This document shows, piece by piece, positions 41,540-50,454 of a stretch of 64,000 nucleotides of DNA. Location of the stretch: assembly GCA_945876285.1 (NCBI GenBank), contig CAMCNO010000013.1:1-64000 (forward strand). The letters are read 5' to 3'. Numbering within the stretch: the first letter of the stretch is position 1; every line of letters starts with the position of its first letter. Both the position numbers and the translations under genes were made by a program. Below the pieces are notes generated by a model. It ran no database searches and was not told the origin of the DNA. It was given only the letters and a program-made list of their open reading frames with translations. This DNA comes from an uncultured Clostridia bacterium (GTDB lineage: Bacteria; Bacillota; Clostridia; Oscillospirales; Oscillospiraceae).

Positions 41540-42550
41540 ATGGCTAGGAATGCTTACATCGGCGTGAGCGGCGTAGCGAGGAATATTTCAAAGATGTATA
41601 TGGGTGCGTACTTTGGCGGAAGCGCCGGGCGCACGGAGTGCATCGTATCTACCGCGGACTTTCTTTTGTACACATACAGCAGCCGAAACTACAAAAAGGC
41701 ATGCGCCGGGGACGCCTATGTGGCCTACGCAGTGTCAGACGGCTGGCTGGCTCCACTGCTTGTCAGCAGGACGGCAAACGCTGTTGCCTACTACACGGAC
41801 GGAGATTACTCAAGCGCTATTATGGAGTACGAGAAAACCGTTACCTTCCGTGGAGAAACCTGGTATGTGAGCACCAGCGGTGCGGCATTTCAGACTACTG
41901 ACATCCCTTCCACGTCAAATGTGGTCAATATCAATGCAATTGCCGGCGTTGCGTCGTTCAACACTCGTGAAGAAGCAGCGCTTGCCCTGCTCAATTATGT
42001 AAATTGGTTACCAGCAGGTGACAACATTGCCAGAAAAATCACTAATGGATATGTCGGTGTAAATGGCATTGCAAAAGCGTTCTATACAGCGCCTGTTCGT
42101 GACGAATTGATTGTAAGCACTGCAAACAAACTGATTTTGAGTGTTGGACGTGACGCAGTTACTCGTAATTTCTACAAGGTAAACGCAAATCCTTCCATTT
42201 GTGCATATCAGAAATTTGCAGGCACATATAACGGGACCGCATGTAACTACTACACTCCAATACTCATAAGCGAAGACCCGGAGGCGGTTAAGGTTTCTGT
42301 CTATGATGTGGAATCAAGTGGAACAACTACGCTGGGAACCAATGTTGCGTATCAAACCACCATTCAGTACCGTGGTAAAACATGGTACGTAACCCGTGAA
42401 CTTTCCGCTGTTTATGACAAAGTGGGGAGTAATGAAAATACGGTGAAAGACGGCGTTTCCTTCCTAAACGGACTGACTGGTGTTTCCAGTTATTCCAGCC
42501 CTGACGCAGGTGCGCTTGCATTGCTGAAATATTATCACTACGACATTTGA
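41540..42550 (+). CDS. Two-domain internally duplicated tail-tip/adhesin-like protein
   Basis: 336 aa built of two homologous halves. Half 1 starts NAYIGVSGVARNISKMYMGAY; half 2, from about residue 166, starts ITNGYVGVNGIAKAFYTAPV. Both go on through a Y-rich beta segment to FRGETWYV / YRGKTWYV and end with FNTREEAALALLNY / YSSPDAGALALLKYY. No signal peptide. By position (between fibre and XkdW/XkdX genes) it should be a fibre or receptor-binding subunit. The second half is distinctly AT-richer than the first and than the surrounding operon, a sign of recombination. Confidence 0.72.
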   Translation: MARNAYIGVSGVARNISKMYMGAYFGGSAGRTECIVSTADFLLYTYSSRNYKKACAGDAYVAYAVSDGWLAPLLVSRTANAVAYYTDGDYSSAIMEYEKTVTFRGETWYVSTSGAAFQTTDIPSTSNVVNINAIAGVASFNTREEAALALLNYVNWLPAGDNIARKITNGYVGVNGIAKAFYTAPVRDELIVSTANKLILSVGRDAVTRNFYKVNANPSICAYQKFAGTYNGTACNYYTPILISEDPEAVKVSVYDVESSGTTTLGTNVAYQTTIQYRGKTWYVTRELSAVYDKVGSNENTVKDGVSFLNGLTGVSSYSSPDAGALALLKYYHYDI

Positions 42551-42563
42551 TGGAGGAATTTTT

Positions 42564-42950
42564 ATGATTATCAAACTGACAAACGGCACAGCACTGAATC
42601 CCATCCTCGCAACGGGCGGGCAGAGATACGTGCAGGGCGTAAGCCGTGACACGCTGTCTTTCGTGTTCCCTGCGGATGCAGGCATGGACGAGCTGGATGC
42701 CCTGTTCACAGCCGAAAACTGCGAGGCGATCACCATCGTGGACGGTGAGAACGAGTATATCCATCACGGCTATACCATCCGCGCGGAGCTGAAGCGGGAG
42801 CCGGTGGTGGTAACGCCCGCGGCAGAGGCCAGCGAAGCGGTTACGGAAAACCGTGTGACGGTCTCCATGAGCCAGCGTACCTACATGGAGAGCCAGCTTG
42901 CCGCCACTCAGGCGGCCGTGGAGATGCTGTGCATGCCCGATGCGGAATAA
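42564..42950 (+). CDS. Small tail-associated protein (XkdW position)
   Basis: 128 aa: a compact beta-rich domain of about 80 residues (RDTLSFVFPADAGMDELDALF, CEAITIVDGENEYIHHGYT) then a helical end with SQRTYMESQLAATQAAVEML. Such proteins sit just before xkdX in many Firmicutes prophages. Function unknown; possibly a fibre chaperone. Confidence 0.7.
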   Translation: MIIKLTNGTALNPILATGGQRYVQGVSRDTLSFVFPADAGMDELDALFTAENCEAITIVDGENEYIHHGYTIRAELKREPVVVTPAAEASEAVTENRVTVSMSQRTYMESQLAATQAAVEMLCMPDAE

Positions 42951-42962
42951 GGAGGAGAGATT

Positions 42963-43094
42963 ATGAACTACAGCACTGTGAAAAGATTTTACAGCAGCGG
43001 CCTGTGGAGCCTGAACATGGTAAAGATGGCCGTCCGCAAGGGCGTCATCACCAAGGAGCGGTTCCGGGAGATTACCGGAGCGGTATACGGCTGA
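42963..43094 (+). CDS. xkdX: XkdX-family small protein (43 aa)
   Basis: 43 aa: MNYSTVKRFYSSGLWSLNMV, then the hallmark AVRKGVITKERFREITGAVY (V-x-K-G-x-I-T-x-x-x-x-x-x-I-T-G). XkdX usually marks the end of the tail operon. Ribosome binding site AGGAGAG is good. No holin or endolysin follows; the operon ends at the terminator. Confidence 0.88.
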   Translation: MNYSTVKRFYSSGLWSLNMVKMAVRKGVITKERFREITGAVYG

Positions 43095-43101
43095 GAAAAG
43101 A

Positions 43102-43127
43102 GCCCCGCACCGATCTCGGTGCGGGGC
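43102..43127. terminator. Bidirectional terminator after tail operon
   Basis: A perfect 12-bp GC-rich stem (43102-43113 with 43116-43127). On the minus strand it is followed by TCTTTTC, so it best serves the convergent glycosyltransferase operon, but also closes the tail operon. Confidence 0.85.
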
Positions 43128-43136
43128 CTTGCTCGT

Positions 43137-45110
43137 TCAGGGCTGCCAGGGGGTGTCGTTCCGGGTATAGACCCGCAGGGGATAGGCGGCATCGTCGTCC
43201 CGATAGGTCAGCGTATAGTAGATATTTACGAATTCGTTGAAGGAATAGGCCTCCTCGTCGATGCTGAGGGTCTCATACCTGCCGGCGTCCACATAGACGA
43301 TCTTGCCGGGGATCTGCCCCGTGACGGAGAAGTAGGCGGGGAGCCGTGATTCCTGCTCCGCCGAACCGCCGTAGCCGGTGTCCCAGGTGGTGGAGGTGCA
43401 GTGCCGGGCCTGGGTCATCAGATAGGACATGGGAGCGAAGTCCAGAAACAGCACGGTGTCCTCCGGAGAGAGCTGCGTCTGCAGCTCCTTCTCCAGAGCC
43501 GGAAGGCCCAGGGCCTTGTCCTGGGTGGTGTACAGGCCCTGGTAGACGCCCTCCTCCACCCGGCAGGTCAGCTCAGACAGGGGAACGTCCCCGTAGACAA
43601 AGCCATACAGGGAGAGGACGGCGGCACAGAGGCAGGCAGCCGTTCCGCCCAGCCGCAGACGGGAGGCCCGGTGGGACGGGCAGGTGTCTGTGATATAAAG
43701 GGCGCTGAATACCAGGAAGCAGAACTCACCGCCCAGTAGAGCGATACAGCGGTTTGCGTAGCCGTCAAATACGGAGAGTCCGGTAACCACCAGCCAGAGG
43801 CCCGCCGGGAACCACAGCGCGGCGAACAGCGCCTTGCAGGCGGGATGCTTCCGGCGGACCAGCCACAGCGCCGCCGGCGCCAGCAGGTAGGGCGGGACGA
43901 TGATCTGAATGAGAAAGGTGCGGTGGTAGGAGACGAAGGGCCTGCCGGGAAAGAACAGGTAGAGCACCGCACCGATCAGCAGATTCAGGAGATAGGCGAG
44001 CCAGCCGCAGGTGAACAGCATCCGGGGCCAGTCCAGGCGTCGCAGGCCCGCAAGGCCCCGGTGCCCCTCGTGGAAGTGCTTCCGGATGGGCCCTGCGGCC
44101 AGCAGGACGGCCAGCAGGAGCAGCCAGAAGCTCAGACAGGCACCGACGATCAGGGTGCTCCAGACCAGCTCCATGAGGGGTGTGCGGGTCCACAGGGAGA
44201 GATAGCCGCCGGAGAGGATCTGCCGGATGCCGAAGAGAATGGAGGAGATCCCTCCGCCCTTCACGGCCAGATAGGCCACCACAGCTGTTGCTGTAGTCAG
44301 GCCGCCCGCCGCATAGCCCGTGAAAAGGCGACAGGAACGGCGCAGGCGGTGCTCCCCGACCAGCAGCGCCAGGGCCAGCAGCGCGCAGGTGGCGATATGG
44401 GTGGGATAGACGCCGGCACTGAAAGCGGAACAAATGCCGCTGAGAAATGCCAGGGGGAACGACCGGTTGGAGGAGCGGTCCTCCAGCATGGCGGCGGCCA
44501 TCAGGATGCCGGAGAGGAACAGCAGGTAGAAGGAGTGGGAGGTATAGGACAGGTTGGAAATGTTGCAGTAGACCGGAAGCATACACACAGCGCCGGATAC
44601 GGCCAGCATCCACAGGGGGAACCTCTTTTTCAGCAGAAGGCATGCTGCCGCGGCCAGCAGGACCTTGCAGAGGAGGTAGGCCATACGCATTCCCAGTATG
44701 ACGCCCGCGTTCCCGCCTGTCACCAGCTGGACCAGCCGGAGGATGGGGGCGTTGAGCAGGGTGAAGGGAGCAAACTGCATCCAGTTGTTGACCACAGGGA
44801 CCGCGCCCTGCAGGGTGATATACGCCTCACTGACATACAGCGCCTCGTCAGACAGGTCTACGCCGAAAAACAGGCGGATAAAGGCCCCGGCGAAGGCAAG
44901 AAGAACCATAGTGCTCAGTAGCAGGCGCTCTCTACCGGACAGGTTGGTGTGGTTCACGTTGGTGCTCCGGGCAGGTGCGGCGGCATCTGCTTTCTCCCGA
45001 ATATGGGGTAAGTTGGGGGATACAAATACAGGCGGCAGCGCTGCTGCCGCCTGTAAAAAGGTCTGAACAGAGTGTCCACAGGAATAATATTCCCAGAACA
45101 GGGCGGTCAT
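43137..45110 (-). CDS. Large membrane protein, GT-C-type glycosyltransferase-like
   Basis: 657 aa with roughly 11 membrane helices in residues 60-500 and a soluble C-terminal domain of ~150 residues. The first extracytoplasmic loop has VDLSDEALYVSEAYITLQG, where the acidic pair fits the catalytic DE/DD of GT-C polyprenyl-phosphate-sugar-dependent transferases; the pattern also resembles the protein at 47590. It would act outside the membrane on polyprenyl-phosphate-linked sugar made by the GT2 at 46414. The ATG overlaps the previous stop (ATGA) but the first ~50 residues are not hydrophobic, so the start is uncertain. Last gene of the right-hand glycan operon. Confidence 0.7.
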   Translation of the reverse strand: MTALFWEYYSCGHSVQTFLQAAAALPPVFVSPNLPHIREKADAAAPARSTNVNHTNLSGRERLLLSTMVLLAFAGAFIRLFFGVDLSDEALYVSEAYITLQGAVPVVNNWMQFAPFTLLNAPILRLVQLVTGGNAGVILGMRMAYLLCKVLLAAAACLLLKKRFPLWMLAVSGAVCMLPVYCNISNLSYTSHSFYLLFLSGILMAAAMLEDRSSNRSFPLAFLSGICSAFSAGVYPTHIATCALLALALLVGEHRLRRSCRLFTGYAAGGLTTATAVVAYLAVKGGGISSILFGIRQILSGGYLSLWTRTPLMELVWSTLIVGACLSFWLLLLAVLLAAGPIRKHFHEGHRGLAGLRRLDWPRMLFTCGWLAYLLNLLIGAVLYLFFPGRPFVSYHRTFLIQIIVPPYLLAPAALWLVRRKHPACKALFAALWFPAGLWLVVTGLSVFDGYANRCIALLGGEFCFLVFSALYITDTCPSHRASRLRLGGTAACLCAAVLSLYGFVYGDVPLSELTCRVEEGVYQGLYTTQDKALGLPALEKELQTQLSPEDTVLFLDFAPMSYLMTQARHCTSTTWDTGYGGSAEQESRLPAYFSVTGQIPGKIVYVDAGRYETLSIDEEAYSFNEFVNIYYTLTYRDDDAAYPLRVYTRNDTPWQP

Positions 45111-46399
45111 GCTTCGGTTTTTCCCTTGCGGCGCGAAAAAAACTCAGAACGGCCGCAGAAGAAGAACACCAGCAAAGTAAGAACAGCCAGCGCCGCGACC
45201 ACCAGCGCGTACCGGTACAGGTGTGGGAGTGGATACGGCAGCAGAAGGATCAGGAAGCAGACGAACCAGGGCAGATCCTGCTTTTCCAGCGTGGGACGCT
45301 CCCGCAGGAAGGCCAGGAAGGGGATGAGGAAAAAGGCCAGGGTGTATCCGCCAGAGGACTGCAGGAAGAGCAGCAGCAGCGTCAGGCAGAGGAGCCGCTT
45401 CCACTGGGAAGAGGCCTTGACCAGAGCGAACAGTAGCACCACCGTCACCAGAACAAACAGCAGCAGGGTCAGCTGGTGCTGGAAGGGGAGGGCGATGTCA
45501 AACTTCCGGGCGGCCTCCTCATAGAACGTTGTCACAATGCTGCTCAGGCCGTATCCCATCAGGGCTTGGGAGGTCTCGCTGTTGAAGGAGTAGAAGATCT
45601 CCAGGAATAAGCGGAGGTCAGACAGGCCGCCGAAAGCGAAGAAGGGCAGGAAGAAAGCGGCCAGACCATAACAAACGGTGCGAAGGGCCGGTTTCCACTG
45701 CTTATCCAGCAGCAGCAGGAGGCCGAACAGGGCGGGATAGAGCTTCAGCCCTGCCGCGATGGCCAGGGAGATCAGGGCCAGCTCCCGCAGAACGGGATGC
45801 TCCGAACGATAGAAGCACACGAAAAACAGGGTGCACAGCATGGCCGGGATGAGGATGTTGCCCCGCTCATAGGCGTATAGAGTACCGTAGCAGAGGCAGC
45901 AGGAGACGGCGGCCGCCTTGGGGAAACGGGTACGATCCTTCATCATATACTCCAACAGCGCGGCCAGCGCCAGCACTGTTACCAGCAGGAACAGCAGGAA
46001 CAGCACCAGGGGAGCCTGATAGGTCCGAAGGTCACGGTAAGTCCCGCGCATTGCCATGATCCCCCTGTGGGTGGGTGCCCACTGGGTGGAAATGCTGCTC
46101 GGCACACACTGCTGCAGCACATAGAAAAACAGGTTGGCCAGCGGGGGATAGACAGTCCCGTACCGGGAATAGGGCTCGCCTCCCACCGTCTCCGCCATGG
46201 AATTGAAGAAGTCCATGCCGGTGTCCCGGATGTCCACGAAGAAAAATTCGGACAGATAGCCGCCGTTTGTCAAAAGAACCGTGCCAAACAGCAGAACCAG
46301 AGAGACGGCGGTGCATACGGAAAATATCATTCCGCCGTCCCGGGGCAGGGGGAGCTGCCCCTGTCTTGTTTTTTTGTGAAGAAAGAACTTTTCAGGCAA
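45107..46399 (-). CDS. GT87-like (DUF2029) membrane mannosyltransferase-type protein
   Basis: 430 aa, about 10-12 helices. Motifs of the family: DTGMDFFNSM near residue 60 (acidic site in first loop), YERGNILIPAMLC, and AIAAGLKLYPALFGLLLL. TTG start at 46399 with AGGGG upstream. It likely transfers a sugar from a polyprenyl-phosphate donor to a glycan or protein outside the membrane. It overlaps the next gene by 4 bases. Confidence 0.78.
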   Translation of the reverse strand: MPEKFFLHKKTRQGQLPLPRDGGMIFSVCTAVSLVLLFGTVLLTNGGYLSEFFFVDIRDTGMDFFNSMAETVGGEPYSRYGTVYPPLANLFFYVLQQCVPSSISTQWAPTHRGIMAMRGTYRDLRTYQAPLVLFLLFLLVTVLALAALLEYMMKDRTRFPKAAAVSCCLCYGTLYAYERGNILIPAMLCTLFFVCFYRSEHPVLRELALISLAIAAGLKLYPALFGLLLLLDKQWKPALRTVCYGLAAFFLPFFAFGGLSDLRLFLEIFYSFNSETSQALMGYGLSSIVTTFYEEAARKFDIALPFQHQLTLLLFVLVTVVLLFALVKASSQWKRLLCLTLLLLFLQSSGGYTLAFFLIPFLAFLRERPTLEKQDLPWFVCFLILLLPYPLPHLYRYALVVAALAVLTLLVFFFCGRSEFFSRRKGKTEA

Positions 46400-46413
46400 C
46401 GTTCTCTGCCCCT

Positions 46414-47406
46414 TTACACGCAGGATAGCTCTTTTTCCGCATCCGGAGCAGGCTCAAAATTCAGCCGCTCCTCCTCAATCACCAGCGGGCGGTTCATGAT
46501 GCGGGTGTTCATTGCCATGATGTACTCGCCCAAAAAGCCCAGGAAGGCCAGCTGGACGCCGCCCATGAAGAACACGGCAATCATGGTGGGGGCGTAGCCG
46601 GGGGCGAAGCTGTCCCAGGCCACCAGCTTGGCCACCAGATAAAACAGGCCGATGAGGAAGCTGATCAGCGCGATGCCGAAGCCCGCGAACTCCGCGATGC
46701 GCATACCCACCTTGGTGTAGCTGGTGAAGCTGAGCATGGCGGCGTCGAACAGGGTGTAGAAGTTGTTGTGGGTCTTGCCGGCCCGGCGCTGGGGCTGCTC
46801 GTACTCGATCTCCATGCGCTCGGGGCCAAGCTCCGCCACGATGCCCCGGATGAAGGGGGTGGGGTCGTGGAGCTGGCGCAGGGTCTCCACAAAGCTCTTG
46901 TCATACAGGCCGAAGCCGGTGAACTGTTCGATCATCTCCACGCTGCTCATCTTCTTGATGAGCTTGTAGTAGCAGCCCCGGAGGAAGTACATGACGGGGT
47001 TCTCCCGGCTCCGGGTCTTTTTGCCGATGACGATCTTGTAGCCCTCCTCCCAGGCGGCCACGAACTTGGGGATCATCTCCACGGGATCCTGGAAGTCGGC
47101 GCACATGGTGATGGTGCAGTCGCCGGTGGTCTGGCATATAGCGTGATAGGGGCTGTTGAACTGGCCGAAGTTCTTACTGTTGAAGATGGCTTTCACATGG
47201 CGGTCCTCGGCGCAGATCTCCCGCAGGATGGCCCGGGTGCGGTCCTGGCTCTTGTTGTCGATGAACAGGATCTCGTAGTCGTAATTGGGGCAGCTGCGCC
47301 GCAGCTCGTCCCGGACAGCCTCATAGATGGGCCGGGCGTTCTCCTCCTCGTTATAGCAGGGAATCATCACGGAGATGGTTTTCTTTTGTTCAAGCATTGG
47401 TCTCAT
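46414..47406 (-). CDS. GT2 glycosyltransferase, GtrB/DPM1-like
   Basis: 330 aa. N-terminal GT-A domain: ISVMIPCYNEEENARPIYEA, DYEILFIDNKSQDRT, CADFQDPVEMIP (the D-x-Q-D-P motif) and RSRENPVMYFLRGCYYKL; two C-terminal membrane helices (residues ~230-300). This is the bactoprenol-phosphate glycosyltransferase layout. It makes undecaprenyl-phosphate sugar for the GT-C enzymes next to it; GtrA at 56020 could flip that product. The start codon region overlaps the relic of an epimerase. Confidence 0.92.
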   Translation of the reverse strand: MRPMLEQKKTISVMIPCYNEEENARPIYEAVRDELRRSCPNYDYEILFIDNKSQDRTRAILREICAEDRHVKAIFNSKNFGQFNSPYHAICQTTGDCTITMCADFQDPVEMIPKFVAAWEEGYKIVIGKKTRSRENPVMYFLRGCYYKLIKKMSSVEMIEQFTGFGLYDKSFVETLRQLHDPTPFIRGIVAELGPERMEIEYEQPQRRAGKTHNNFYTLFDAAMLSFTSYTKVGMRIAEFAGFGIALISFLIGLFYLVAKLVAWDSFAPGYAPTMIAVFFMGGVQLAFLGFLGEYIMAMNTRIMNRPLVIEEERLNFEPAPDAEKELSCV

Positions 47407-47510
47407 TCCTCATGTAAGCAACTGTATTTCGGATGCCTTCCTCAAAGGGGACGGAGGGCGTGAATCCGGTATCCGCCGGCAGGTGCATGACCTGCCGGTC
47501 GTTTTTTCGC
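47390..47510 (-). pseudogene. Epimerase remnant (C-terminal ~36 codons)
   Basis: The minus-strand frame reads RQVMHLPADTGFTPSVPFEE and then GIRNTVAYMRNETNA, nearly identical to the C-terminus of the intact epimerase at 50894 except for a short internal deletion. Upstream codons are unrelated AT-rich DNA. It marks one end of a duplication. Confidence 0.85.
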
Positions 47511-47589
47511 GTGAATGTGGTTGGCGCTGGACTACGATTTTGACCTCGATAAACTAATTTTTTCCGAGAATTCCAGAAGTGCGCTCCCT

Positions 47590-50382
47590 TCAGTTGGTGC
47601 TGGTGCCAAACACCAGGCGCCCATCTTGCGAGAATTCCCATTTGAGCAGCTTCACTTCAGAATCGATTTGCTCAATTTCAGCATTCATATTCTTTTTCAT
47701 TATCTTATTACCAAGGTAGTCGCTGTCCACATATTTTACTTCTCTATTCCCATATGCATCAAGGATACCCGCAGAAACAAGCGTATGATCTGCCCATACG
47801 TTGGAGACATACCCGCTGGGATACGACACTGCGCCGGCCATGTCTTTACCGATACACTTGCTGTAACTGATGCAGTTAATCACGCTGCCGCAAAAATTAT
47901 CAGCAATTCCACCTGCGCGGGTTCCCTCTACGGTACTTTCAGTATAACAATTAATTATTCTGGCCGCTTCGCAATATGCGCGAGAAGAAATAACGCCCAC
48001 ATATTGACCTTTAACATAACTATCTACAACGCCAAGGTTGCATACCGTTCCTCCCAGACATCCAAACAGGCCGACATTATCGTTCGCACGACAATTCATA
48101 TTTCTGATCACGTGTCCTCTTCCATCATAGGTTCCCTTAAATTGGTTTTCGCTGTTGTATTTACCTATGGGAACCCAATTCTTAATCCCGGACAAATCAA
48201 TATCGTTTGCCTGTTCGATATACTGGTTTTCAAAGCAATAACCCATATTGACCATATCTCGGACTTGTTCCAGCTGGTCAGCTGTTTCGACAATAAATGG
48301 ATTATCACTCGTGCCGTTGCCACCGCCAAACATTTCAGACAGCTCATCCTGCCCGAAGTATTTATCGTTCCTTTTCCACACCTGGAGAGTACCGTCTCTA
48401 TGATTGTCAACTTCAATCTCCAGAGTGTAATTATTTTTCACGACCGTCTCATAAAATTCTTTCAGTGCGCGTTGGCCGCTTGGCTCGCCATTTCTAAAAA
48501 CATCTTCAAGAAGATCCCACTGTCCCTCGTCCATGTTCTGCCAAATAACGATTTTAGGCGGATCCTGTTCAAGCAATTCTGCATCGGCCGCCGCTACCGC
48601 ATCCGGGCAAACATCAAACCATGCAATTGGCGCATATGCTGGAGATCTCCGCTCTGTCAACACATTAAACAGTGCTGTATTGGCAAAGGAGTAGACCGCA
48701 TCATCCTCCTCCGTCTCATTTAGGATCAAATCGACAATTTCCGAATATGCTTCATTGGTTTCTCTTGAAACCTTTAATCCTTCCAGCCCATTAACATCGC
48801 AATAGACATCATCACCGGAAATAGGACTGACACGCCATCCTTGCCAATCATAAGGAATATATAATTTGCAAATAAGGGAAAGGATCGTCAGCGCTAATGC
48901 GCCGCCAACAATGATTCCATTTTTAACCTCTACTCTTGGACATTCGAACTTAAAAAGCACTGCGATGGCAAAAGGAACATAGAAGACCATAAAGAGTTCC
49001 TCAAGCACTGATGCGCTGATTATTCCCACAAAAAAATGCATGGTGATTACTGTCCAAAACATGAGTAAACTGTATTCACCGTGCTTTTTTTGGACAAAAT
49101 AACTGAACATTTGCTGAAGCCAGAATACTACAAAGAGATAACTCAGTATAATGATCAGCTTTCTGCGAAAACCGTAGATTCCTAAACTGTCGTATAAATA
49201 TTGCAAATGATCTGCTGATAATTTTGTGCAGATAAGCATTGCAACTATCAGGAATGCCACACACGCAACTTCTTCCTGCCGCAAAGTAGGCACCTGATGC
49301 TCTTTTTTCAATCGAATCCAGAAAAAGCTGCACAGCACAATGATAAAAATATAGAATTCTAGCTTTAAATTTTTAATAAAGGCAAGCAGGTTTGAGAAGT
49401 CTGGATGAAAAACATGTCCTATACAGAACAAGATGCAGCATACAAGAAGCACCTTCATGAAATCCACATATTTTTTATCCCAGTTTGCTTTTGAGCCATA
49501 CCCATTCTTTTCTGTGAGAAGTATCAGTAAAAATGCAGAAAGTGCAATAACCCACCCACTCTTGGAACTTAAAACAACAATCAAATGATTCAGCAACCCG
49601 CCAAATCCGCCTTTTGCCCCTGTTGCGATATTTAAACAGCGCAGGAAATCACTCCAACAATCATTGTACACAAAATATATGAGGGCGGGTAATAGTCCCA
49701 AAATATAACCTAAAGCCGCTGACGCAAGCGTCCAAATCGTTTTGGGAATTCGTTCCTTTATATGTAAAATTACTAGCATCAAAAGCAATAGAACCGAAAA
49801 AGCAATCCCCAAAGTCTGCTTTGACATGAGCAATATACTGCATAGCATGCCAATAGCAAATGAGATTATCAGCCGTTTCCGTTGATCATTTCGCTTTGTA
49901 TAATACTCCATGATACAATATGCAATAAGCAAGCAAGGAAGGAGTAGAATTGGATTATAGTCAAACCATGCATCCATCAAATAAGTGGAAGAAATAACTG
50001 CTCCCACAAAAACGGAAATGGCCGCAAACTCAGGCCGTACGATCTTTCCAATTGCTTTATACAAAATCAGGAGGCATAAAACCTTAACTGGATAGCCAAC
50101 GAGAATTGTATACAACATGAAATGTGATTTGAACAGCGAATAGAAAATGCAGACAAAAAACACATAATAAGGGGGCATGTATAGATAGATATCCTTATAC
50201 AGCACATCCCCCTCCAGCACGTGGCTGGCATAATACTGCCACCAGCCCTGCTGGGGCATTATCACATGTGGAATATAGAAGCTGGAGTAGATCGTAAAAC
50301 AGGCAATTAGAATCACTCCCCAAACAACGCCAGGATTTGATTCCATTTTTTTGAGGACATTTTCTTTCCATTTTGCCGCCAT
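47590..50382 (-). CDS. Low-GC GT-C-like membrane protein fused to GLUG-type beta-helix domain
   Basis: 930 aa. Residues ~15-520 contain about 12 membrane helices, with GWWQYYASHVLEGDVLYKDI in the first loop as in PMT/ArnT-like GT-C enzymes. After a soluble linker with YSFANTALFNVLTERRSPAY, residues ~684-890 hold GLUG-like repeats: FKGTYDGRGHVIRNMNC, NVGLFGCLGGTVCNLGVVDS, and TRAGGIADNFCGSVINC. GLUG domains usually occur in exported adhesins, so joining one to a glycosyltransferase is odd. The gene is markedly AT-richer than its neighbours, which are GC-rich, and lies between decayed duplicate copies of a GT2 and an epimerase. The start ATG 50382 follows GGAAGGAAG; the frame extends to 50445. 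Acquired by transfer is the natural reading. Confidence 0.78.
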   Translation of the reverse strand: MAAKWKENVLKKMESNPGVVWGVILIACFTIYSSFYIPHVIMPQQGWWQYYASHVLEGDVLYKDIYLYMPPYYVFFVCIFYSLFKSHFMLYTILVGYPVKVLCLLILYKAIGKIVRPEFAAISVFVGAVISSTYLMDAWFDYNPILLLPCLLIAYCIMEYYTKRNDQRKRLIISFAIGMLCSILLMSKQTLGIAFSVLLLLMLVILHIKERIPKTIWTLASAALGYILGLLPALIYFVYNDCWSDFLRCLNIATGAKGGFGGLLNHLIVVLSSKSGWVIALSAFLLILLTEKNGYGSKANWDKKYVDFMKVLLVCCILFCIGHVFHPDFSNLLAFIKNLKLEFYIFIIVLCSFFWIRLKKEHQVPTLRQEEVACVAFLIVAMLICTKLSADHLQYLYDSLGIYGFRRKLIIILSYLFVVFWLQQMFSYFVQKKHGEYSLLMFWTVITMHFFVGIISASVLEELFMVFYVPFAIAVLFKFECPRVEVKNGIIVGGALALTILSLICKLYIPYDWQGWRVSPISGDDVYCDVNGLEGLKVSRETNEAYSEIVDLILNETEEDDAVYSFANTALFNVLTERRSPAYAPIAWFDVCPDAVAAADAELLEQDPPKIVIWQNMDEGQWDLLEDVFRNGEPSGQRALKEFYETVVKNNYTLEIEVDNHRDGTLQVWKRNDKYFGQDELSEMFGGGNGTSDNPFIVETADQLEQVRDMVNMGYCFENQYIEQANDIDLSGIKNWVPIGKYNSENQFKGTYDGRGHVIRNMNCRANDNVGLFGCLGGTVCNLGVVDSYVKGQYVGVISSRAYCEAARIINCYTESTVEGTRAGGIADNFCGSVINCISYSKCIGKDMAGAVSYPSGYVSNVWADHTLVSAGILDAYGNREVKYVDSDYLGNKIMKKNMNAEIEQIDSEVKLLKWEFSQDGRLVFGTSTN

Positions 50383-50407
50383 TATTTTTGATTCTTCCTT
50401 CCTACTA

Positions 50408-50443
50408 TAATATAAAATGCTCCAAATCCCCTGATTTAGGAGC
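50408..50443 (-). terminator. Terminator-like hairpin before low-GC gene
   Basis: GCTCCAAATC (50419-50428) pairs with GATTTAGGAGC (50433-50443) with one bulge; on the minus strand ATTTTATATTAT follows. It may end transcripts coming from the GT2 relic, or mark the edge of the inserted AT-rich segment. Confidence 0.5.
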
Positions 50444-50454
50444 ACTCACTTGCG

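Noticed and set aside
1-43094. A simple single inversion explaining the split phage genes
   Set aside because: Reversing any one segment with ends at the visible junctions does not restore the usual order terL-portal-scaffold-capsid; at least one translocation is also needed.
47476-47506. Strong plus-strand terminator (CCGGCAGGT/ACCTGCCGG then T6)
   Set aside because: The same near-palindrome is part of the coding sequence in the intact epimerase, and no plus-strand gene precedes it; probably fortuitous.
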